This document shows, piece by piece, positions 58,377 to 64,000 of a stretch of 64,000 bases of DNA. The DNA is taken from contig NZ_UGJJ01000001.1 in assembly GCF_900451175.1 (NCBI RefSeq), positions 248,001 through 312,000 on the forward strand, in the 5' to 3' direction. The notes under the pieces were generated by a model. It ran no database searches, was not told the DNA's origin, and saw nothing but the letters and a program-made list of their open reading frames with translations. This stretch comes from Kingella potus (GTDB lineage Bacteria > Pseudomonadota > Gammaproteobacteria > Burkholderiales > Neisseriaceae). Within the stretch, counting starts at the first letter, position 1. The number at the start of each line of letters is the position of its first letter. A program made the position numbers and the translations under genes.

Positions 58377-58723
58377 CTTTCAAACGGCATAAAAATTAAA
58401 ACAAAGCAATGAATTATTTACAATAATTAACCTGATTTGTTGCAATTTTGGTCTGCGGCAGAAGAAGGGACGCAGGCCGTCTGAAAGGCCGCTGTTTCTG
58501 ATTTTCAGACGGCCTTTGTCTTTTCCCCTCTCCCGTTTGCGGCGAACGGCCGGGACGAGGCATTTTCCGCTTGGCAGACATTTGCAGAGCGGCGGGCAAA
58601 GCGGTTTTGCAAACCGCACCCCCTCCCCAACCCTCCCCCGTGCGGGTACAGGAGAGGGAGCGGGTTTGCCGCAGGACAAGCGTTTTCAGACGGCCTGTTT
58701 ATCCGTTTCCACCCGACAAAGGG

Positions 58724-59125
58724 CGTACCGTCCAAGCGGTATACGCGACTCAACTCCCCACGTAGGGTGTGTCGCCTAAGCGACGCACGCGTTCCGTGTC
58801 ATTCGAATACAAAGGCCGTCTGAAACCTCCAAACCGCGTGCGCGGCTGTGCCACACCCTACCTTGCTTCGGCATGGCGGGCGGCAATTTGGCCGTTCGGG
58901 TGGATGCCGCCCAAGCGGCAGATACGTTTTCTGCGGGCGGAAGCGTTTGGCGGATTAGGAAAACATCAGGCCGTCTGAGAACGTATTGCGGTTTTCAGAC
59001 GGCCTTGCTTCTGCTTGGCGGGAACGGGTGCGCGGCTGTGCCACACACCTTACCTTGCTTCGGTACGGCAGGCGGCAATTTGGCCGTTTGAGTAGGGTGT
59101 GCCGCCGAAGCGGCGCACGCGTTCC
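58724..59125. repeat. Array of six GGGTGTG-type repeats
   Basis: Copies at about 58724-58745, 58762-58793, 58833-58865 (reverse), 58895-58935, 59027-59060 (reverse) and 59087-59125. The clearest is GGGTGTGTCGCCTAAGCGAC followed by GCACGCG (58766-58792). Confidence 0.6.
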
Positions 59126-59190
59126 TTCGCTCCTGCCGAACGGCAAAATCCCCCCTCGCCCTCCCCGCAAGCGGAGGATGGAACAAAAGC

Positions 59191-59239
59191 AGAGGCCGCC
59201 TGAAAAAACTCTTTAAAAAGCACTTTTCAGACGGCCTCC
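59191..59239 (-). terminator. Terminator behind nnrE with mutated DUS arm
   Basis: GAGGCCGCCTGAAAA (one base off the DUS) and TTTTCAGACGGCCTC form a stem around ACTCTTTAAAAAGCAC. Confidence 0.6.
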
Positions 59240-59251
59240 ATTTCTGCACAT

Positions 59252-59878
59252 TCAGTCTATGCCGATGTCGAGGCAGACGGTTTCGCCGCAGAGTTTTCCG
59301 CCTTCCGCGCTGTGGTGGGCGGGTTTGTAGGCGGCGAAGGTGTAGGTGAGGTCGGCGCGGAAGGTGTCGGGATCGGCTGTGCCGCTGTCGCAGTCGAGGC
59401 CGGTGGGCAGGTCGAGGGCGGTTTTGAAACCCTCTGCGCGGTTGAGGCGGCGGCAGAGTGAGGCTATGTCTGCGGGAAGCGTGCCGGCAAAGCCGGTGCC
59501 GAAAATGCCGTCGGTAATGACGGTGTAGCCGTTTTTCAGACGGCCTTCGAGTTCGCCTGCGCCGACAAATTCCACGCCGGAGAGGCCGGACAGGCGTTGG
59601 CGGTTGGCCTCGGCCAGTTCGGACAGCTTTTCGCCGGCGGCAAAGAAAATGTCGGCGCGCCAGCCCTGCGCCTGCATCAGGCGTGCCATCACCAGCGCGT
59701 CGCCGCCGTTGTTGCCTTTGCCGCAGACGAAAAGGGCGCGGCCGGGTGCGGGCAGCCGGCGCATGAGGTCGGCGGCGGCGGCGCGGCCTGCGTTTTCCAT
59801 GAGTTGTGCGAAACCGGTGCCGCGTGCGGCGGCTTCCTGTTCGTGTTGGCGCATTTGCGCGGCGGTGTAGGTTTTCAT
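59252..59878 (-). CDS. nnrE: NAD(P)H-hydrate epimerase
   Basis: The YjeF N-terminal domain protein repairs damaged NAD(P)H by epimerising the R-hydrate. In the 208-residue product the motif VCGKGNNGGDALVMARLM (about residues 51-68) binds the nucleotide, the active-site Asp lies in ITDGIFGTG, and ALDLPTGLDCDSG follows. The partner dehydratase domain (NnrD) is often fused but is absent here, so the protein is single-domain. An internal DUS encodes EGRLKN. The 111-bp gap to sotB holds another DUS. Confidence 0.93.
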   Translation of the reverse strand: MKTYTAAQMRQHEQEAAARGTGFAQLMENAGRAAAADLMRRLPAPGRALFVCGKGNNGGDALVMARLMQAQGWRADIFFAAGEKLSELAEANRQRLSGLSGVEFVGAGELEGRLKNGYTVITDGIFGTGFAGTLPADIASLCRRLNRAEGFKTALDLPTGLDCDSGTADPDTFRADLTYTFAAYKPAHHSAEGGKLCGETVCLDIGID

Positions 59879-59989
59879 CTGTCGTCCTTTCGGGAAATTG
59901 GCGGCGGCCGTCTGAAAATTATGGTCAAACGAATCGGGCGGCTTATGAATGCGGCCTTTTGGCGTGGGACAAAACAGGCCGCAGATTTT

Positions 59990-61174
59990 TTACTTTGCTC
60001 CGCCGGTTTTGTCGGCAAAATCGGGGCGGGCGATGAGCAGCCGGGCGGGAATCAGGGCGGCGGCGGCAAGGAGGCCGCCTGTGTAGCCGATGTTCTGCAA
60101 ACCGATATGCTGCGCGGCAAGGCTGCCGAGCAGTGCGCCGCCGCCGATGCCCACGTTGTACAGCGAGGAGTAGATGGATGTGGCGACATCGGTGGCATCA
60201 TCGGCAAAATGCAAAACCCGCGCAAGCATGGCAAGGCTGAGTGCGCTGATGGCCGCGCCCCACACAAAACAGAGGGCGGCAAACGGCCACACCGAGCCGG
60301 ACAGGGGCAGCAGCAGGAGCATGGCGGCGGCCACGGCGGCGGTGCAGGCGGCGAAAAACGGGCGCGGGCTGCGGGCGAAGCGGCGGCCGAAAAGATACGA
60401 TCCGGCAAATCCGGCCGCGCCGTAAACAAGCAGCAGGAGGGTGGCCTGCTGCGGCGGCAGGTGTGCGGTTTGCAGGGCGAACGGTTCGATGTAGCTGTAT
60501 GCGGCGAAGTGGGCGGTGATGATGAGGATGGTGAAGGCGTAGAGCAGCATCAGGCTTTTGCGTTTGGCCAAAACGGGCAGGCTGGAAAGCGATCCGGTAT
60601 TGACGCTGGGCAGCTTGGGCAGGGTTTTGGCCAGCACGGCGGCCACGATGGCGGCGGCTATGCCGATCAGCAGGAAGCTGAGCCGCCAGCCGTAGGCATT
60701 GCCCGCCAGCCGCCCGAGCGGAATACCGAGCACCATGGCCAATACCGTTCCGGTGCTGAGCAGGCCGAGTGCCTGGTTGCCCTTGCCTTTGGGGGCGACG
60801 CGCACGGCCAGCGCGGCGGTAACCGACCAGAAAAGGGCGTGGGTCAGGGCGATGGCGACACGTCCGGCCAGCAGCATGGCGAAACTTCGGGCAAAGTAGG
60901 AAACGATATGCCCGCCGACAAAAACGGCAAACAGGATCAGCAGCAGCCTGCGCCGCTCGGTGTTGCGGGTGGCGAGCATCAGCGGCAGCGACATCAGGGC
61001 GACCACCCAGGCATAGACGGTAATCATGATGCCGGTGTCGGCCGGACTCATGGCAAAACCTTCGCCTATGCCGCTCAGCAGGGCGATGGGGATAAATTCG
61101 GTGGTGTTGAAGATAAAGGCGGCGCAGGCCAGGGCGAAGACGCTGAGCCAGCGGGTGTTTTCTTGATTCGGCAT
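59990..61174 (-). CDS. sotB: Sugar efflux MFS transporter
   Basis: A 394-residue inner-membrane transporter with 12 predicted helices. It follows E. coli SotB (YdeA) along its whole length: ACAAFIFNTTEFIPIALLSG, VYAWVVALMSLPLMLATRNT with ERRRLLL after it, LTHALFWSVTAALAVRVAPK, LGIPLGRLAGNAYGWRLSFL and AHFAAYSYIEPFALQ. SotB exports arabinose and IPTG-like sugars; the natural substrate here is unknown. Gene stands alone between nnrE and purA, with DUS hairpins on the upstream side. Confidence 0.92.
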   Translation of the reverse strand: MPNQENTRWLSVFALACAAFIFNTTEFIPIALLSGIGEGFAMSPADTGIMITVYAWVVALMSLPLMLATRNTERRRLLLILFAVFVGGHIVSYFARSFAMLLAGRVAIALTHALFWSVTAALAVRVAPKGKGNQALGLLSTGTVLAMVLGIPLGRLAGNAYGWRLSFLLIGIAAAIVAAVLAKTLPKLPSVNTGSLSSLPVLAKRKSLMLLYAFTILIITAHFAAYSYIEPFALQTAHLPPQQATLLLLVYGAAGFAGSYLFGRRFARSPRPFFAACTAAVAAAMLLLLPLSGSVWPFAALCFVWGAAISALSLAMLARVLHFADDATDVATSIYSSLYNVGIGGGALLGSLAAQHIGLQNIGYTGGLLAAAALIPARLLIARPDFADKTGGAK

Positions 61175-61226
61175 GGTGTGTCCGTGGTGTGCCGGTATGT
61201 GTTTTCAGACGGCCTTTTGGGATTGA

Positions 61227-61268
61227 AGAGGCCGTCTGAAAAGCGGAAAACGGCTTTTCAGACGGCCT
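61227..61268 (-). terminator. Inverted DUS terminator behind purA
   Basis: GAGGCCGTCTGAAAAGC and GCTTTTCAGACGGCCTG form the stem a short distance after the stop. Confidence 0.75.
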
Positions 61269-61287
61269 GCGCAGAGCTGTTGCGCAA

Positions 61288-62583
61288 TCAGGCGAAGGGA
61301 TGTTGCAGCAGGATGGTCTGGTCGCGGTCGGGGCCGGTGGAGATGATGGCCACAGGTGCGCCGCACACTTCTTCGATGCGTTTGAGATAGCGGCGGGCGT
61401 TTTCGGGCAGCGCATCGTAATCCTGCACGCCGAAAGTGGATTCGCTCCATCCGGGCAGGGTTTCGTACACAGGCACGCATTTGGCCACCGCATCCGCGCC
61501 GAAGGGCAGGATGTCGGTGCGTTTGCCTTCAAACTCGTAGCCGGTGCAGATTTTGATTTCCTTCATGCCGTCCATCACGTCGAGTTTGGTAATGCACATG
61601 CCGGTGATGCCGTTGATTTGGATGGAGCGTTTCAGCGCGGCGGCATCAAACCAGCCGCAGCGGCGCGGACGGCCCGTTACCGAACCGAATTCGTTGCCGC
61701 GCTCGGCCAGCCCTGTTCCGGTCTCGTCGAAAAGCTCGGTGGGGAAAGGCCCGGAGCCGACACGGGTGGTGTAGGCTTTGACGATGCCCAAAACATAATC
61801 GAGCATCTGCGGCGGCACGCCCGCTCCGGCGGAGGCGGCACCCGCCAGACAATTGGACGAGGTAACAAAGGGATAAGTGCCGTAGTCGATGTCCAGCAGC
61901 GTACCCTGCGCCCCTTCAAACAGCAGGCGTTCGCCGCGTGCGTTTTTCTCGTAAAGCGTGCGGGCAACATCGTGCACCATCGGCAGCACGCGGGCTTTGA
62001 AGCCTTCGATTTTGCCCATGACTTCGTCGAAAGAAACGGGCGGCGCGTTGTGCAGGTGTTGCAGTTGGACATTGTAAAGATCGATATTGGCGCGTACTTT
62101 TTCCGCCAGCTTGCCCGTATCGAACAAGTCCACCACGCGCACGGCGCGGCGGGCGGCTTTGTCTTCGTAGGCCGGGCCGATGCCGCGTCCGGTGGTACCG
62201 ATTTTCTGCTCGCCCCTGCTGGCTTCGCGCGCCTGGTCGAGCGCGATATGGTAGGGCAGGATCAGGGTGGCGGTGGGGGCGATTTTCAGACGGCCTTCGA
62301 CGTTTTTCACACCGGCGGCGGTCAGTTCGTCGATTTCGCCCAGCAGGGCTTCGGGCGAAACAACCACGCCCGATCCGATGAAGCAAGTCAGGCCTTCATG
62401 CAGGATGCCGCTGGGAATCAGGCGGAGGACGGTTTTTTTGCCGCCCACCACCAGCGTGTGTCCGGCATTGTGCCCGCCCTGGAAGCGCACCACGCCGCCG
62501 CACTGCTCGGCCAGCCAGTCTACGATTTTGCCTTTGCCTTCGTCGCCCCACTGGGAGCCGATGACTACTACGTTTTGTGCCAT
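61288..62583 (-). CDS. purA: Adenylosuccinate synthetase
   Basis: PurA joins IMP and aspartate with GTP, the first committed step to AMP. The ATG at 62583 gives 431 residues starting MAQNVVVIGSQWGDEGKGK, with the GDEGKGK phosphate loop. GGHNAGHTLV, TTGRGIGPAYEDKAARRAVR and the late ITKLDVMDG segments are the standard IMP- and GTP-binding motifs. Upstream extension of the frame runs through spacer with DUS words. hisZ lies upstream on the same strand, 301 bp away. Confidence 0.97.
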   Translation of the reverse strand: MAQNVVVIGSQWGDEGKGKIVDWLAEQCGGVVRFQGGHNAGHTLVVGGKKTVLRLIPSGILHEGLTCFIGSGVVVSPEALLGEIDELTAAGVKNVEGRLKIAPTATLILPYHIALDQAREASRGEQKIGTTGRGIGPAYEDKAARRAVRVVDLFDTGKLAEKVRANIDLYNVQLQHLHNAPPVSFDEVMGKIEGFKARVLPMVHDVARTLYEKNARGERLLFEGAQGTLLDIDYGTYPFVTSSNCLAGAASAGAGVPPQMLDYVLGIVKAYTTRVGSGPFPTELFDETGTGLAERGNEFGSVTGRPRRCGWFDAAALKRSIQINGITGMCITKLDVMDGMKEIKICTGYEFEGKRTDILPFGADAVAKCVPVYETLPGWSESTFGVQDYDALPENARRYLKRIEEVCGAPVAIISTGPDRDQTILLQHPFA

Positions 62584-62884
62584 ATTGTGTCTACCTGTTT
62601 GCTGAATGGAAAAAACGGCGGCCGCCCGTGCAATCCGGGCGGGCGGTTCGGAAACGGATTGCCGGATGCCGCTGCGGGCAGGCGTTCCGGCTGTTTTCAG
62701 ACGGCCTTTGCTTTGCCGGCAGGAAGCGCGGCGGCGGCAGAGGCCGTCTGAATAAAAATTTTCGCGGCTGGCGCGGAAAAAGGCCGCAGGGCAGCCGCCC
62801 TGCCCTGTTTTGGCCTGTGCTTTCCTTTGCGGACGAACGCAGGCCTGCAAAAGAAGAGAGGCCGTCTGAAAAAGCCCAAAGCCG
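62584..62884. other. Spacer between hisZ and purA
   Basis: 301 bases with DUS words at 62695-62706 (inverse), 62741-62753 and 62859-62872. They are not arranged as a simple hairpin. The purA promoter is probably here. No gene was seen. Confidence 0.5.
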
Positions 62885-64000
62885 TCAGGACGTTTCGCAG
62901 ACCACCCATGCGCCGTCCTGCCGGCGCAGGCGGCGCGTGCTGCCGGCTGTGCTGTTGGACGGGATGCCGTAATCCACGGCCACGGCCTCGCCCGCCGCAC
63001 GCAGGGCGGCTACGGCTGCTGCCGCTTCGGCCAAATCCGCCGCGTCCACGGCGATGGCCGGGCGGCGTTCGTGCTGCGGCAGCCTGCCGAGGAATTTGCG
63101 CAAATCAAAGCTGAATCCTGTGGCGGGACGGGCACGGCCGAAACAGCCGCCCAAGCCGTCATACCGTCCGCCCCTGGCCAGCGCGTCGTGGCCGTTTTCG
63201 GCATAGGCGGCATAGAGCAGGCCGGTGTGGTAGTTGTCCACGCGCAATTCGGACAGGTCGATGTGTACGTCCTGCTGCGGGAATGCGGCGCAAACGGCGG
63301 CAATTTCGTCCAAAGCGCAGCCCACGGCGGACAAATCGGGCAGTTTTTCCCTCGCATAGGCAAGTACTTCGCGTCCGCCGTAAAGCGCGGGCAAAACGGC
63401 AAAGGCTCTGCGCCACATGCCGTCCAGCCCCCATGCGGCCACCTGTCCGCGTACGGCGGCGGCATCTTTGTCCTGCATCAGCGCGAGCAGGGAGGCTGAC
63501 TGTCCGCCGTCCAGCCCGGCGGCGGCAGACAGCGCACGGAACACGCCGATGTGGCCGAGCGAAAGCAGGATGCGGCCGAAATCGGCTACGGCCAGGCTGT
63601 CGAGCATCAGGCCGACGGTTTCGATGTCGGCTTCCACACCCGCGTAGCCGTAAAATTCCGCCCCCACCTGCAAAGGCTCGCGGGTGTTCAAAAAGCCTTC
63701 CGGGCGGGCGTGCAGCACCGGGCCGGCATAGCACAGCCGGTTGATGCCGTCGTTGGCCGACAGCAGATGCGCGTCGATGCGGGCGGCCTGCGGCGTGATG
63801 TCGGCGCGGATGCCGAGCTGGCGGCCGCTGAGCTGGTCGGCGATGCGGATGGTTTTGAGGGAAAGGCCGGAATCGATATGGGTAAGCAGGGAGTCGCTGT
63901 ATTCGAGCAGCGGCGGATGGACAAGCTCGTAGCCGTGCGAGCGGAACAGGGCGAGGATTTTTTCTTTCGCGCTTTCGAGCTGCCGCGCCCCGCTGGGCAG
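62885..64000 (-). CDS. hisZ: ATP phosphoribosyltransferase regulatory subunit (start outside window)
   Basis: HisZ is a class II aminoacyl-tRNA-synthetase-like protein that pairs with the short HisG in the first step of histidine synthesis. The frame is open to the window edge (371 residues seen; only the first 10 to 15 are missing, since the edge codes for LPSGARQLESAK). SHGYELVHPPLLEYSDSLL, IRADITPQAARIDAHLL and HARPEGFLNTREPLQVGAE are typical, and FDLRKFLG and RGGRYDGLGGCFGRARPATG form the end of the HisRS-like domain. Internal GTG at 63718 is not the start. Confidence 0.94.
   Translation of the reverse strand: MPSGARQLESAKEKILALFRSHGYELVHPPLLEYSDSLLTHIDSGLSLKTIRIADQLSGRQLGIRADITPQAARIDAHLLSANDGINRLCYAGPVLHARPEGFLNTREPLQVGAEFYGYAGVEADIETVGLMLDSLAVADFGRILLSLGHIGVFRALSAAAGLDGGQSASLLALMQDKDAAAVRGQVAAWGLDGMWRRAFAVLPALYGGREVLAYAREKLPDLSAVGCALDEIAAVCAAFPQQDVHIDLSELRVDNYHTGLLYAAYAENGHDALARGGRYDGLGGCFGRARPATGFSFDLRKFLGRLPQHERRPAIAVDAADLAEAAAAVAALRAAGEAVAVDYGIPSNSTAGSTRRLRRQDGAWVVCETS

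Larger units (their letters stand above)
58306..59251. other. Repeat-packed spacer (946 bp)
   Basis: Between the receptor start and the end of nnrE. An AT-rich promoter region (58306-58450), then inverted DUS pairs at 58475-58518, 58966-59006 and 59191-59239, single DUS copies, and at least six GGGTGTG-type repeats between 58724 and 59125. Open frames across it translate the repeats. No gene supported. Confidence 0.55.

Noticed and set aside
254..61268. DUS hairpins as separate regulatory RNAs
   Set aside because: Inverted uptake sequences are the usual terminators in this family and explain nearly all of these stems.
59597..61390. 597-codon plus-strand ORF rich in Gly and Gln
   Set aside because: Antisense to nnrE and sotB, both with convincing family motifs.
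61300..62751. 483-codon plus-strand ORF
   Set aside because: Antisense to purA.

Overview
The window comes from a GC-rich member of the Neisseriaceae (Neisseria or a close relative). The main evidence is the DNA uptake sequence (DUS) AGGCCGTCTGAA, which occurs dozens of times on both strands, very often as inverted pairs that double as terminators behind genes. The gene content fits: prfC, hflX, queCDE, fabA-fabB, acnB, purA-hisZ, pcnB and an AdhP/aldehyde dehydrogenase pair.

Layout. 0-8 kb: housekeeping and conserved genes (end of a TauE/SafE-type permease, gatB, a TRIC-like channel, a HerA-like ATPase, recD), plus an aromatic-rich putative leader peptide with an attenuator-like hairpin at 3.0-3.15 kb. 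8-11.4 kb: a decaying AT-rich island with two generations of IS1016-type insertion sequence. The younger one (713 bp, 8-bp target duplication) splits a small SRA-like restriction gene. 11.4-17.5 kb: accessory genes (ankyrin protein, DUF2625, DJ-1/PfpI, DUF6348-like, MerR regulator with divergent lipoprotein hydrolase, DUF4272), in which the uptake sequences switch to the Kingella/Eikenella/Simonsiella dialects, suggesting import from relatives. 17.5-27 kb: prfC, a duplicated glutathione transferase pair behind a WYL regulator, a CDP-alcohol phosphotransferase, pcnB, fpr, and a perfect threefold repeat of a tRNA-Val/tRNA-Asp pair. 27.2-31.2 kb: a compact four-gene cluster (GH3-family ligase, Rieske oxygenase, membrane protein, GNAT-like protein) that looks like an undescribed small-molecule pathway. 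31.4-33.8 kb: fabA-fabB and an NTF2-like protein.

34-39 kb is the most striking region. hflX is followed by two AT-rich cassettes, each with a cytoplasmic candidate effector gene sharing an identical 5' module and a small exported candidate immunity protein. A near-identical block of about 1.09 kb (5' two-thirds of hflX, the intergenic region and the effector 5' end) occurs twice and brackets the first cassette, leaving a truncated second hflX between the cassettes. This is the footprint of cassette duplication and tip replacement in an interbacterial-competition locus. The second effector has an in-frame stop that splits it.

39-64 kb is mostly core: queE-queD, queC and tilS, an orphan Tat-exported substrate-binding protein, adhP divergent from an aldehyde dehydrogenase across a palindromic operator, an AsmA-like protein, acnB, gph, a TonB-dependent receptor with a possible Fur box, nnrE, sotB, purA and hisZ (running off the right edge). 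Three spacers here (46.3, 55.3-56.0 and 58.4-59.2 kb) are packed with uptake-sequence hairpins and an imperfectly palindromic GGGTGTG-type repeat. All family assignments are from reading the translations; no database search was run.
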